A stretch of 64,000 nucleotides of DNA, from NCBI GenBank assembly GCA_028714695.1, contig JAQTLX010000005.1, positions 93,282 through 157,281 of the forward strand. Direction: 5' to 3'. Source of the DNA: Ignavibacteria bacterium. Its GTDB lineage: Bacteria > Bacteroidota > Ignavibacteria > Tepidaquicellales > Tepidaquicellaceae. Positions 54,830-63,817 of this stretch are shown here, piece after piece (position 1 is the stretch's first letter; the number at the start of each line of letters is the position of its first letter). A program made the translations under genes and the position numbers. Below the pieces are notes generated by a model. The model had not been told where the DNA came from. It made no database searches and saw only the letters and a list, made by a program, of their open reading frames with translations.

Positions 54830-55447
54830 CTATTTTGTATCTTTCTTTTGCTTTATCCGGTTAAGCAATTCAGTGATTTCCGATTGTATTGCTGTTGTCT
54901 TATCGTTAAAATACCATAAATTGATGTTCTTTTTGAGTTCATCATCATCGTAACCGTCTTTTTTCTTTTCCGTCAGTATATATTCCTTGAGAGGTTCAGG
55001 TCTTGGTCCCCAATTAGCCAGTTCTTTGTAATTATTATCCAGCACAATCAGCATCGGGATTGATTTTGTGCCGTTCGTAAGGTATTCATTCATAATCTGA
55101 GGATTGTCGTCCCTGAGGACAAGTTTGTAATTTATCTTATCTGTATATTCGGAAATCCTGAACAATACAGGCACTATATTTGCCGCGTCCCCGCACCACC
55201 CTTCGGTAATAACAATCCAGTTCTGCAATTCCCTGAGTGAATCAAGTTCATGTTTAAGTTCTTCGGTCAGAGTTGTCGTCTTTTCTATCCTGTTCATTCT
55301 TTGAAAGTTCAGGTTTGTATAACGCACTCTTGCCTGGTTCCGGTTTTCTCCGGTCGTTTTGCCTAAACGCAAGAGACCGTCGAGAAGTTTTTTATAATCC
55401 CTGTATCCGTAAGCCTTATCAAAAATTTCTTTTGTGAATGTGTACAT
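54830..55447 (-). CDS. Thioredoxin-fold family protein without CxxC
   Basis: A 205-residue cytoplasmic protein. Residues about 70-160 form the thioredoxin-like core: WIVITEGWCGDAANIVPVLFRI, then SIPMLIVLDNNYKELANWGPRP. The active site reads WCGDA, so only the first Cys of the CxxC pair is present, as in a Bacteroidota thioredoxin-like group with that motif. It probably lacks classical disulfide reductase chemistry. It is last after yceI, separated by a terminator. Confidence 0.85.
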   Translation of the reverse strand: MYTFTKEIFDKAYGYRDYKKLLDGLLRLGKTTGENRNQARVRYTNLNFQRMNRIEKTTTLTEELKHELDSLRELQNWIVITEGWCGDAANIVPVLFRISEYTDKINYKLVLRDDNPQIMNEYLTNGTKSIPMLIVLDNNYKELANWGPRPEPLKEYILTEKKKDGYDDDELKKNINLWYFNDKTTAIQSEITELLNRIKQKKDTK

Positions 55448-55463
55448 AATATAAAATTTAAAA

Positions 55464-55491
55464 CCGGGACAGAACGTGTGTTCCTTCCCGG
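55464..55491 (-). terminator. Terminator after yceI
   Basis: CCGGGA (55464-55469) pairs with TCCCGG (55486-55491), with an inner GAAC/GTTC pair. On the minus strand the stem is followed by TTTTAAATTTTAT. It is about 30 bases after the yceI stop and ahead of the thioredoxin-like gene. Confidence 0.7.
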
Positions 55492-55520
55492 CCTGTATTT
55501 AGAGGAGAACAATATGAAAC

Positions 55521-56180
55521 TTATTTTGCCGTTATATTGAAACTGAGATTGAACTTGTCGCTGATTACCTTGTCGCCAAGGTTCTCAAAAAACTTACCTG
55601 AACCATATTTAATATTAAAGTCGGTTCTATCTACATCAATATCCGCTTTGGCTTTAAGTATTTTGTTGTCAATTTTAATTTCAGCGGGGAATGTTATGCT
55701 TTTTGTAACGTCCTTGATCGTCAGATTGCCGGTAATGACGGCGTTTGAATTCGGTTTGTTGATATCGTTTATTTCTTCAATTTTCGTAATTTCGAATTTT
55801 GCCGTTGGATATTTTCCGACTGCAAAGAAATCGTCAGACTTCAGATGATTTATAAGTTTTGCGTTGCTTTCGGCATCGGTTAAATCAACATTTTTTATGC
55901 TCGTCATGTCTATCTCAATCATTCCGCCTGTAAGTTTTCCATTATCTTCGAATACTTCGCCTTTTGAAATATTTATCGTCCCCGTATGCTGACCCGTCAC
56001 CTTTTTTCCCGTCCACTCAATCTTGCTTTCCGAAACAGATACTGTAAGAGGCTTCCCTGTCTTTGTCTCCGAACTATTCTGTTTGTCCCCGACCTTGACT
56101 TCCTTGCCGGATTTACCGCAGCCCGCAACAAAGAACATAAATGCCGATAATATTATGAATAATGCTAATGTGTTTTTCAT
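55521..56180 (-). CDS. YceI family lipoprotein
   Basis: A 219-residue lipoprotein (signal LFIILSAFMFFVAGCGKSGKE) with a YceI lipocalin-like domain from about residue 45: LTVSVSESKIEWTGKKVTGQHTGTINI, GMIEIDMTSI, HLKSDDFFAVGKYPTAKFEI, and the ending DRTDFNIKYGSG. The family binds isoprenoid or lipid-like molecules. It follows marR by 15 bases, so the two probably form a regulated operon. Confidence 0.93.
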   Translation of the reverse strand: MKNTLALFIILSAFMFFVAGCGKSGKEVKVGDKQNSSETKTGKPLTVSVSESKIEWTGKKVTGQHTGTINISKGEVFEDNGKLTGGMIEIDMTSIKNVDLTDAESNAKLINHLKSDDFFAVGKYPTAKFEITKIEEINDINKPNSNAVITGNLTIKDVTKSITFPAEIKIDNKILKAKADIDVDRTDFNIKYGSGKFFENLGDKVISDKFNLSFNITAK

Positions 56181-56195
56181 TTTTGAATTTATTTT

Positions 56196-56669
56196 TTAAA
56201 AATTATAAAAATCATTACCTCTGAATTTATCCAGCAGTTCGTTCAGTTTTTCCGCCTGCTTCGATGTGATGCCGTGAAACTGCTCTTCCCACTGTGCCGA
56301 TTTGCCGTCAATCTCCGTTAGGAGGTCAAGACCTTTTTTCGTGATAAGTACATCCACCGCCCTTCTGTCGTCTTTGCATATATTTCTTTCCGCAAGATTC
56401 TTCAGCACAAGTTTATCTACAATCCTCGATGCATTGGATGCCTTATCAAGCATTCTGTCTATAATAAGATTTATCGAGCACGGATTCGGATACTGACCTC
56501 GCAATATCCGTAATACGTTGTATTGCGGAAGGCTTAAACCGTAAGGTTTGAAGTGTCCCGACTGTATCAGATTCATCCAGCCGCCCGTGTACAGAATATT
56601 AACTATAAGTTTCTGATACGGACTTTTAAATGATTTCTGTTTAATTTCGTCTTCCAGTTTCACAACCAT
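56196..56669 (-). CDS. MarR family transcriptional regulator
   Basis: A 157-residue winged-helix regulator. The recognition region is LSLPQYNVLRILRGQYPNPCSINLI-DRMLDKASNASRIVDKLVLKNLAER, and the wing is RNICKDDRRAVDVLITKKGLDLL, where DDRR is the MarR hallmark. It likely represses itself and yceI; a 14-bp perfect palindrome sits upstream of its start. It diverges from the hybrid kinase gene. Confidence 0.93.
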   Translation of the reverse strand: MVVKLEDEIKQKSFKSPYQKLIVNILYTGGWMNLIQSGHFKPYGLSLPQYNVLRILRGQYPNPCSINLIIDRMLDKASNASRIVDKLVLKNLAERNICKDDRRAVDVLITKKGLDLLTEIDGKSAQWEEQFHGITSKQAEKLNELLDKFRGNDFYNF

Positions 56670-56682
56670 AATCTTTGTTTTG

Positions 56683-56696
56683 TATGTATATACATA
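56683..56696 (-). promoter_or_regulatory. Candidate MarR operator
   Basis: TATGTATATACATA is a perfect 14-bp palindrome ending 14 bases before the marR start codon. Size, symmetry and place fit a MarR-family autoregulatory site. It also lies in the shared region with the divergent kinase gene. Confidence 0.55.
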
Positions 56697-56893
56697 TATG
56701 TGACAAAAAAAGTTCCATCCGTATCAAACAATCGTTAAAATATCACGTTCTTACGCGTGAATTATTAATAACCGATATTCATTTTTGTATGCATTTATAC
56801 GGTATTAATGAAAAACCTCCTGCTTATCTTAAAAACAAAACCATTATTTAATAATTGAATTATATAACTCATTTCTTTATTTTTCTTTAATAA

Positions 56894-58342
56894 ATGTATG
56901 TTATGAACAATGAGAAAATTTCCACTACATCTCTATCTATCAAAGTAACGTCTTTCTATCTTGTTCTGGGTTTGCTGTTTTTAATGTTCATGAGCAATTC
57001 GGATAAGTCGTTCTTTGGCAACATTATGCTCGGGCTCTCATTCCTGTTTCTGACTTCAATTATATTTTATTTCGCAATCGGACTTTTCTTAAGACGCGAA
57101 GATAAAATGAACAGTCTGGAACTCGAGCAGTCGTCAAAATTCAAGGATATGTACGATGCGGCTTATCAGGACAAGGTTAACGCCGAAATTATGAATGCGG
57201 CAAAATCCCAGTTCCTGTCAAACATGAGTCAGGAAATCAGAATACCAATGAGCGGTATTATAGGCATGGCTGAGTTGATGATGCTTACAAATCTTACTAA
57301 AGAACAGAAGGAATATGTCGATATTATTAACTTCTCGTCAAGCACTCTGCTCGCCATCATAAACGACATTCTCGATTTTTCAAGAATTGAAAGCGGAAAA
57401 CTTAAACTTGAAAACATCGAGTTCAGCATAAAAGAACTTGTACAGAAAACATCGCAGATACTTGATTTCGAAGCCAGAAGGAAAAAACTGGCACTGAACG
57501 TAGATGTCTCGCCGAATATTGACTACAACGTCATGGGCGATCCGCTGCGAATTAATCAGATACTCATTAACCTGACAAAAAATTCGGTCAAATACACAGA
57601 AGCGGGCTCGGTCGGGATTTCATTATTCGAAAGAAGCAGGAGCGAAAATAATGCGGTTCTGAGATTCATGATAACCGATACCGGTATCGGATTCACAAAA
57701 GATAAAATCGAACCTCTGTTCGGATTTCCAGATAACGACGGGAAAGTAAAACTGACAAAGGATTTTGAATATACGGGAATTGGCTTCGGCATCCCGATAG
57801 TAAGACATCTTATCGCTCTTATGGGAGGTGAACTTTATATTCATACAGTCACGGGAAAAGGCACCAGCATAACGATTGACATACCTTTCGCTATCTCCTC
57901 GGAAACAATACCTAAACCCGCGGAACCGGCTATCATAAAAGAATTCAGCGAAGAAAAAACAACAGGCACGAAAGATATAAACGTTCTTGTCGCGGAAGAT
58001 AACATTGTTAATCAGAGGCTGGTTAAAGAATTACTCGTCAGAAAAAGTTACAGCGTTACAATGGTTGAGAACGGATTGAAAATTTTTGATGTTCTCGAAA
58101 ATAAGAAATTCGATATAATCCTGATGGATATTCAAATGCCTATTATGGACGGACTCGAAGCGACTTCAATAATAAGAGAAATCGAAAAAGGCACGGGAAA
58201 GCATATTCCGATAATCGGTATTACCGCCTATGCCGTTAAGGCGGACAAAGAAAAATGTATTTCCGCAGGAATGGATGACTATATGTCGAAACCGTTTGTC
58301 AAAGAAGAGTTTTACAGAATGATTGAAAAATATTTGTCGTAA
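56894..58342 (+). CDS. Hybrid histidine kinase-like protein with Gln in place of the phospho-acceptor His
   Basis: A 482-residue membrane protein: two N-terminal helices (VLGLLFLMFM; MLGLSFLFLTSIIFYFAIGLF), a dimerisation/H-box, a HATPase domain and a C-terminal receiver. The H-box reads FLSNMSQEIRIPMSGIIGMAEL, where family members have SHEIRTP; residue 113 is Gln (codon CAG, 57230-57232). The HATPase has LINLTKNSVKYT (N box), DTGIGF and GIGFGIPIVRHL. The receiver is complete (VLVAEDN; Asp412 in MDIQMPIMDG; ITAYA; KPF). The kinase half thus probably cannot autophosphorylate. It precedes ccoI. Confidence 0.9.
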   Translation: MYVMNNEKISTTSLSIKVTSFYLVLGLLFLMFMSNSDKSFFGNIMLGLSFLFLTSIIFYFAIGLFLRREDKMNSLELEQSSKFKDMYDAAYQDKVNAEIMNAAKSQFLSNMSQEIRIPMSGIIGMAELMMLTNLTKEQKEYVDIINFSSSTLLAIINDILDFSRIESGKLKLENIEFSIKELVQKTSQILDFEARRKKLALNVDVSPNIDYNVMGDPLRINQILINLTKNSVKYTEAGSVGISLFERSRSENNAVLRFMITDTGIGFTKDKIEPLFGFPDNDGKVKLTKDFEYTGIGFGIPIVRHLIALMGGELYIHTVTGKGTSITIDIPFAISSETIPKPAEPAIIKEFSEEKTTGTKDINVLVAEDNIVNQRLVKELLVRKSYSVTMVENGLKIFDVLENKKFDIILMDIQMPIMDGLEATSIIREIEKGTGKHIPIIGITAYAVKADKEKCISAGMDDYMSKPFVKEEFYRMIEKYLS

Positions 58343-58395
58343 AATTTATTTGTGATTTTTTTATATTCGGGGCGGGCTTTTGTCCGCCTTTTTAA

Positions 58396-60822
58396 ATGAC
58401 AAAAAGTAAAGAAACAAATAGCGCGCAGGAAATACTTTGCTATCATTGCGGAGATATTTGCAAAGACGATTCCATTTACAAAGAGGAGAAATTCTTCTGT
58501 TGTCAGAGCTGCAGACTTGTTTACGAAATTCTCGATGAAAACGGACTCTGCAAGTATTACGAACTTGATGAAAAACCGGGCATCACTCCTTCCGTAAGGA
58601 GCAAAACAAAATATGAATTCCTCGAAGACGAACAGGTTAAGCGGCAGGTACTGAACTTCAGCGACGGCAACACAGGCACGGTCACTTTCCTTATTCCTCA
58701 GATGCACTGCAGTTCCTGCATCTGGCTGCTCGAAAATATGCACAGGCTCGATGAAGGAATTACGTATTCCCGCGTGGATTATCCGCAGAAAAAAGTGAAC
58801 ATTAAGTTTCTTGAAGAAAAAACCTCTCTGAAAAAAATCGCAGAACTGCTTGACTCGCTCGGATACGAACCGTCAATCAATCTTGATTCAACGGAAAAGA
58901 AAATTAAAAGCGACCATCTTAAAAAACTATATTATAAAATCGGCGTCGCGGGATTCGCTGCAGGCAACATCATGCTGCTTAGTTTTCCGGAATATCTCGG
59001 TCTTGAAAAACTTTCCGACCCAGAATTTCACAAACTTTTCGGATACTTAAATTTATTTCTTTCACTGCCCGTTTTCTTTTATTCAAGTTCGGAATATTAC
59101 ATATCCGCCTATAAAGGTCTTAAGAATAAAATCATCAATATAGATTTCCCGCTGTTCCTCGGAATACTCGTGCTCTTTATCCGAAGCCTGTACGAAATTA
59201 TTCTGCAGACGGGCGCGGGCTATATGGATTCCATGGCAGGGCTTGTCTTTCTTCTTCTCGTCGGAAAACTGTTTCAGAGCAAGACATACGAGTCGATGAA
59301 TTTCGAGCGGACTTATAAATCATACTTTCCTCTTTCCGTAACGCTGATAAAATCAGGCGTTGAAACCACAATACCGCTTTCAAAACTGAAAATAGGCGAC
59401 AGAATTCTTGTCCGAAATAATGAGATTATTCCCGTCGACTCCATATTGTTCAGAGGCGACGGCAATATAGATTACAGTTTTGTTACGGGCGAATCCGCCC
59501 CCGTGCAGAAAGTTCTCGGCGAAATTATTTTCGCCGGCGGGCGGCAGACAGGAAGCCTGATAGAACTCGAAGTCATTAAAAACGTTTCGCAGAGTTATCT
59601 GACTCAGTTGTGGAATAATGATCCTTTCAGCAAAGAAAAGGAAAGCAGCCTTCAGACGTTTTCAAACGTAATCAGCAAATACTTTACGCTTATTACGCTC
59701 ATACTTGCTATAGTCGGAGCGGCGTACTGGATGCCTCAGAGTTTTGATATCGCGCTTAATGTTTTCACGGCAATATTGATTGTTACATGTCCCTGCGCCC
59801 TTGCTCTCGCTATTCCGTTCACTTTCGGAAATCTCATGAGAATTTTCGGAAGAAATAATTTCTATATCAAGAACACATTCGTCATCGAATATCTTTCAAG
59901 AATCAAATCCATTGTTTTCGATAAAACAGGCACGCTCACGCAAAACAAGAAATCCGAAATTTCATTTAACGGAAGAGAATTGAACGAAGAGGAACTGTCT
60001 ATGGTGAAATCGCTTACGCGGCAGTCAACCCATCCCTTAAGCAGAAAACTTTTCGATTTTCTTTCCGACAGCGCGGTTAAGCAGGTCGATAAGTACGCCG
60101 AACTCACAGGAAAAGGAATTTCCGGATATATCGGAAAAAATTTCATTAAACTGGGTTCTGAAGAATTTATCGCGGAAAGCATAAACACTCAGGAAAACCT
60201 TATTAACGATAATGCTTCAAGGGTTTATCTCCGCATAAATGAAACAATATGCGGTTACTTCAGCGTCAGCAATGCATACAGGGAAGGTCTTAAAGAAACA
60301 ATTTCGGAACTTGATAAAGATTACGAACTTCATCTCCTCTCCGGCGATAATGAAAGCGAAAGATATTTTCTGAAATCATTTTTTAAGGACCCGCTTCAGA
60401 TGTATTTCAAACAGTCCCCGGAAAATAAACTTAAATACATTAAGGTTCTTCAGAATGAAGGACAGAATGTACTCATGGTAGGCGACGGACTGAACGACGC
60501 GGGCGCATTGAAACAAAGCGATGTAGGAATCTCAATATCTGAAGACGTTTCTAATTTTTCGCCCGCTTGCGACGGAATACTCGAATCCGAAAAATTCTCG
60601 AAACTTCCCGATATTCTTAAAGTATCGAAACAAAGCATCAGCATTATTATTATTAGTTTTGCTCTTTCTTTCATTTATAATCTGCTCGTGCTCGTAATCG
60701 CCTTTCAGGGACTGTTGAAACCGATAATTGCAGCAATTTTAATGCCTGTAAGTTCAATTTCAGTTGTGTTATTTTCAATACTGTTATCAAATTATTCCGC
60801 TAAAAGAAGAGGTTTCAAATAA
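58396..60822 (+). CDS. ccoI: Copper-translocating P-type ATPase CcoI/FixI type
   Basis: An 808-residue P1B-type ATPase that exports copper to the periplasm for cbb3 assembly. It starts with a cysteine-rich module (CYHCGDICKD, FFCCQSCR) characteristic of CcoI, then an HMA domain with C105-S-S-C108 (MHCSSCIWLLENM). The membrane metal site is C465-P-C467 (VTCPCALALAIP), the phosphorylation site is Asp509 in DKTGTLTQN, and the hinge is GDGLNDAGAL. The stop codon overlaps the ccoS start. The cbb3 structural genes lie more than 30 kb away in the window. Confidence 0.96.
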   Translation: MTKSKETNSAQEILCYHCGDICKDDSIYKEEKFFCCQSCRLVYEILDENGLCKYYELDEKPGITPSVRSKTKYEFLEDEQVKRQVLNFSDGNTGTVTFLIPQMHCSSCIWLLENMHRLDEGITYSRVDYPQKKVNIKFLEEKTSLKKIAELLDSLGYEPSINLDSTEKKIKSDHLKKLYYKIGVAGFAAGNIMLLSFPEYLGLEKLSDPEFHKLFGYLNLFLSLPVFFYSSSEYYISAYKGLKNKIINIDFPLFLGILVLFIRSLYEIILQTGAGYMDSMAGLVFLLLVGKLFQSKTYESMNFERTYKSYFPLSVTLIKSGVETTIPLSKLKIGDRILVRNNEIIPVDSILFRGDGNIDYSFVTGESAPVQKVLGEIIFAGGRQTGSLIELEVIKNVSQSYLTQLWNNDPFSKEKESSLQTFSNVISKYFTLITLILAIVGAAYWMPQSFDIALNVFTAILIVTCPCALALAIPFTFGNLMRIFGRNNFYIKNTFVIEYLSRIKSIVFDKTGTLTQNKKSEISFNGRELNEEELSMVKSLTRQSTHPLSRKLFDFLSDSAVKQVDKYAELTGKGISGYIGKNFIKLGSEEFIAESINTQENLINDNASRVYLRINETICGYFSVSNAYREGLKETISELDKDYELHLLSGDNESERYFLKSFFKDPLQMYFKQSPENKLKYIKVLQNEGQNVLMVGDGLNDAGALKQSDVGISISEDVSNFSPACDGILESEKFSKLPDILKVSKQSISIIIISFALSFIYNLLVLVIAFQGLLKPIIAAILMPVSSISVVLFSILLSNYSAKRRGFK

Positions 60823-60989
60823 TGTCGGTTATATTCGTATTAATAGGTGTAAGTGTACTTGTCGCAGGCGGATTTCTCGGCGCATTTCTATGGGCAGTGA
60901 AATCCGGGCAATTTGAGGATAAATACACGCCTTCCGTAAGAATCCTTTTCGATGACGATAAAAAAGAAGAAAAGAAAAATAAATCTTAA
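60822..60989 (+). CDS. ccoS: cbb3 oxidase maturation protein CcoS
   Basis: A 55-residue protein, too small for a simple ORF scan. One membrane helix (VIFVLIGVSVLVAGGFLGAFLWAV) is followed by KSGQFEDKYTPSVRILFDDD, the CcoS signature (SGQFDD, then P--RIL-DD). Its ATG overlaps the ccoI stop (TAATG at 60820-60824), typical of ccoI-ccoS operons. CcoS is needed to insert cofactors into the cbb3 oxidase. Confidence 0.93.
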   Translation: MSVIFVLIGVSVLVAGGFLGAFLWAVKSGQFEDKYTPSVRILFDDDKKEEKKNKS

Positions 60990-61002
60990 AAATAAATTCC
61001 CT

Positions 61003-62205
61003 ATGAAAAAATTTGACCCGAGTGCAGCAATACACGATTCTCTGGTATTCGGCGAGTTCGGTGACGTTAATCCTTCGATAACCGATTCGTCGACATTTAC
61101 TTTTTTAAGCACAAATAAAATGGAAGAAGTTTTCGAACATGAAATCGAAGGATGCTTTCTCTATTCGCGCCACTGGAATCCAATTAACAAATACCTCTCC
61201 GATACGCTTGCAAGATTCGAGAATACCGAGTCGGCGCAGGTTACAGCCTCCGGTATGGGAGCAATCAACTGCGCTGTTATGCAGTTGTGCGATTCGGGAG
61301 ATGAAATTGTTTCAAGTCATACAATTTACGGCGGCACATACGCTCTTTTTAAAAACTTTCTTCCTAAGTTCAACATCAAAGTTAACTTCGTCGATATCAC
61401 AAATCTTGAACAGGTCAAGAATGCAATGACTGACAAAACGAAAGTCGTTTACTGCGAAACCATCAGCAATCCTTTGCTTGAGATTGCCGACATACCTTCG
61501 CTTTCGAAGATTGCAAAATCAAAAGGCGCGAAACTCGTTGTTGACAATACATTCGCACCCATGATAGTCACGCCTAAAAGACTCGGCGCCGACGTTGTAA
61601 TTCACAGCATGACTAAATACATAAACGGCACAAGCGACTGCGTCGCGGGATGCATCTGCTCGACCCGTGAATTCATTTCGCAGTTGAATGACGTCAACTC
61701 AGGCGCGTCAATGCTTCTCGGAACTGTGCTCGATTCTCATCGCGCCGCAAGCATTCTTAAAAATATGCACACGCTTCATATCAGAATGGAAAAGCACGGA
61801 GAAAACGCGATGTACATTGCTAAAGAATTTACAAAACTCGGACTTAAGACTTATTATCCGGGATTGAAAACACACAAAGGATATAAACTTCTCAACTCGA
61901 TGATGAACGACGGTTTCGGATACAGCGGCATGATAGCGGTCGATGTCGGTAATGAAAAGAAAGCAAACAAACTTATGGAAATGATGCAGCAGGAACAGGT
62001 AGGTTATCTTGCAGTATCGCTCGGCTACTTCAAAACACTGTTCAGCGCGCCGAGCCACAGCACATCATCCGAAATTCCCGAAGCGGAACAGAAAAAAATC
62101 GGACTCGGAAAAGGACTCGTCCGTTTCTCAATCGGACTCGATAACGACATCGAAGAAAGTTTCAACCGCATAAAGAAGTGCATGAAGAAACTGAAAATTG
62201 TGTAA
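61003..62205 (+). CDS. Trans-sulfuration family PLP enzyme
   Basis: A 400-residue Cys/Met-metabolism PLP enzyme of the cystathionine gamma-synthase/methionine gamma-lyase family. Start at ATG 61003 (MKKFDPSAAI). Seen are YSRHWNPINKYLSDTLARFENTE, SAQVTASGMGAINCAVMQL, VVDNTFAPMIVTPKRLGADVV and the PLP-lysine region HSMTKYINGTSDCVAG. The ending LVRFSIGLDNDIEE is family-typical. It probably cleaves or makes thioether amino acids such as methionine or homocysteine; the exact reaction cannot be told. It lies 13 bases after ccoS. Confidence 0.93.
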   Translation: MKKFDPSAAIHDSLVFGEFGDVNPSITDSSTFTFLSTNKMEEVFEHEIEGCFLYSRHWNPINKYLSDTLARFENTESAQVTASGMGAINCAVMQLCDSGDEIVSSHTIYGGTYALFKNFLPKFNIKVNFVDITNLEQVKNAMTDKTKVVYCETISNPLLEIADIPSLSKIAKSKGAKLVVDNTFAPMIVTPKRLGADVVIHSMTKYINGTSDCVAGCICSTREFISQLNDVNSGASMLLGTVLDSHRAASILKNMHTLHIRMEKHGENAMYIAKEFTKLGLKTYYPGLKTHKGYKLLNSMMNDGFGYSGMIAVDVGNEKKANKLMEMMQQEQVGYLAVSLGYFKTLFSAPSHSTSSEIPEAEQKKIGLGKGLVRFSIGLDNDIEESFNRIKKCMKKLKIV

Positions 62206-62398
62206 AGTATTTTCCAATGTCCCCCGCCGGCGGGGGTGGACGCGGAGCGGACGGGGGTGGAAGAGCCGCGAAGCATAGAATACATTTACAATAATATTTC
62301 TATTCTGTAATGATAGTAAATTTTTTAATAATGGAATCAAAATAACAAACGAACTGAGTGAGAGAATAACAACCACTTATTAATTAAAAAATATTGAT
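62206..62398. repeat. GC-rich palindromic element in an AT-rich spacer
   Basis: CCCCCGCCGGCGGGGG (62221-62236) is a perfect 16-bp palindrome, followed by TGGACGCGGAGCGGACGGGGGTGG. Its composition contrasts with the AT-rich surroundings. It may act as a terminator for the trans-sulfuration gene or be a dispersed palindrome related to the one at 28485. The rest of the spacer is AT-rich with no gene. Confidence 0.55.
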
Positions 62399-63076
62399 AT
62401 GCTTTCACCTGCAATAAGAAGCACATTTATTTTTATGATTATTGTTATTCTCTCATTTTCTTTAGCCGCCTTTCCTCAATCCGATACCACCGGCAAGACA
62501 GTGCCTTTTTCGGATTCCCTCAAAACAAACGTCAACAAAGTAACCCCGGTTACAAAACAATCAAAACTAACTCTTGGTATTTCGCCGGAAATATTTATTC
62601 CCGAAGACAGATCGTTGAGCAAAAATTATTCCGTTGGTTACGGATTTAATCTGAACGGTTCTTATAAACTTTCAGAGGATATTGATATTTCGGGAGCGGT
62701 TGGTGTAATAGCATCAGGAACGGAGTTTGAGGATATATTCGGAATGGGAGATAATGAAACCAACTCGTATTGGGTTTCTGCGTCTCTTGGACCGAAATTT
62801 TATACAAACAGAGGAACTACTAGAATTTATTTTAATATAAATCTTTTATATTCTAACGTTTATTATCAGAATTCCAGGATTGCCGGATACGTAATAACAA
62901 ACTCCTCCGATATGCTTGGATTTAATTTAGGTTTCGGAATTGAAATTCCGGTATATAAAAGACTAAATGCAGAATTATACCCGTCATATAATTGTTTATA
63001 TCCTCTGTGCGATGAACAGACTCTGCATCAAAGTTCATTTTATAAAATATCCGCCGGAGTTAGTTACAACCTTTGA
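62399..63076 (+). CDS. Outer-membrane beta-barrel-like protein
   Basis: A 225-residue exported protein with a signal peptide (TFIFMIIVILSFSLAAFPQ) and a mature chain of alternating strands (LTLGISPEIFIPE, YGFNLNGSYKLSEDIDISGAVGV, SYWVSASLGPKFYTNRGT, IYFNINLLYSNVYYQ) ending in YKISAGVSYNL, with a terminal hydrophobic residue as expected for an outer-membrane barrel. No specific family is assigned. It is a single gene in front of the convergent tag gene. Confidence 0.75.
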   Translation: MLSPAIRSTFIFMIIVILSFSLAAFPQSDTTGKTVPFSDSLKTNVNKVTPVTKQSKLTLGISPEIFIPEDRSLSKNYSVGYGFNLNGSYKLSEDIDISGAVGVIASGTEFEDIFGMGDNETNSYWVSASLGPKFYTNRGTTRIYFNINLLYSNVYYQNSRIAGYVITNSSDMLGFNLGFGIEIPVYKRLNAELYPSYNCLYPLCDEQTLHQSSFYKISAGVSYNL

Positions 63077-63186
63077 TGAGATTCTGCCCTCCGTCAGCGT
63101 CGCCTTAAAATTAATTTTAAATTTTTAATTGTAATTCTGCAATTTGAATTTTAAATTATTACCTGTTATTCTACCCGAAGCAATAT
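63077..63186. other. Convergent AT-rich gap
   Basis: A 110-base gap between two convergent genes. It contains a perfect palindrome TTAAAATTAATTTTAA, which may help terminate both transcripts. Nothing else is seen. Confidence 0.4.
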
Positions 63187-63765
63187 TTATTTCTTCTGTA
63201 CTTCCTTATATCTGAAGCACGTCACTATGTGGTCATTCACCATTCCCGCCGCCTGCATAAATGCATAACAGATAGTCGAGCCGACAAATTTGAATCCGCG
63301 TTTTATCAAATCTTTGCTCATTGCGTCCGATTCCGCGCTCTTCGCGGGCATCTCCCTTATCGTTTTAAACTTGTTCAGTTTCTGCTTTCCGCCCGTGAAC
63401 TGCCAGATGTACTTATCGAAAGTACCAAACTCCTTCTGCACTTCAAGAAATTTCTGCGCATTAGTAATGGTTGCGTTGATTTTCAATCTGTTCCTGATAA
63501 TACCAGCGTCTTTCATAAGCCTTTCGAATTGTTTCGGTCCGTACTTCGCAATTTTAACGGGATTAAAATTATCGAATGCTTTTTCGAAATTTTTTCTCTT
63601 GTTTAAAATCGTGCTCCAACTCAACCCCGCCTGAAACGCGTCGAGTACAAGAAACTCGAATAATTTATTATCGTCGTGCAGCGGAGTGCCCCACTCATTA
63701 TCGTGATATTCAATCATCAGCGGATTTGTGGACGGCCACGAACATGTTCCTTTTTCTTTTGTCAT
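63187..63765 (-). CDS. tag: DNA-3-methyladenine glycosylase I
   Basis: A 192-residue DNA repair enzyme that removes 3-methyladenine. Recognised by the start CSWPSTNPLMIEYHDNEWGTP, then FEFLVLDAFQAGLSWSTILNKR, and the ending STICYAFMQAAGMVNDHIVTCF, which contains family Zn-binding Cys/His and catalytic-region residues. Length matches the family. It lies on the minus strand, convergent with the outer-membrane protein gene; 52 bases before its start the 49-bp tandem repeats begin. Confidence 0.96.
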   Translation of the reverse strand: MTKEKGTCSWPSTNPLMIEYHDNEWGTPLHDDNKLFEFLVLDAFQAGLSWSTILNKRKNFEKAFDNFNPVKIAKYGPKQFERLMKDAGIIRNRLKINATITNAQKFLEVQKEFGTFDKYIWQFTGGKQKLNKFKTIREMPAKSAESDAMSKDLIKRGFKFVGSTICYAFMQAAGMVNDHIVTCFRYKEVQKK

Positions 63766-63817
63766 ATTTTATGTCCTTTTACTTATTTAATAATTATATC
63801 TTGATCTTAATTTTATT

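Noticed and set aside
60952..61002. Upstream start of the trans-sulfuration enzyme inside ccoS
   Set aside because: Adds a lysine-rich stretch overlapping ccoS; the ATG at 61003 gives the family's normal N-terminus.
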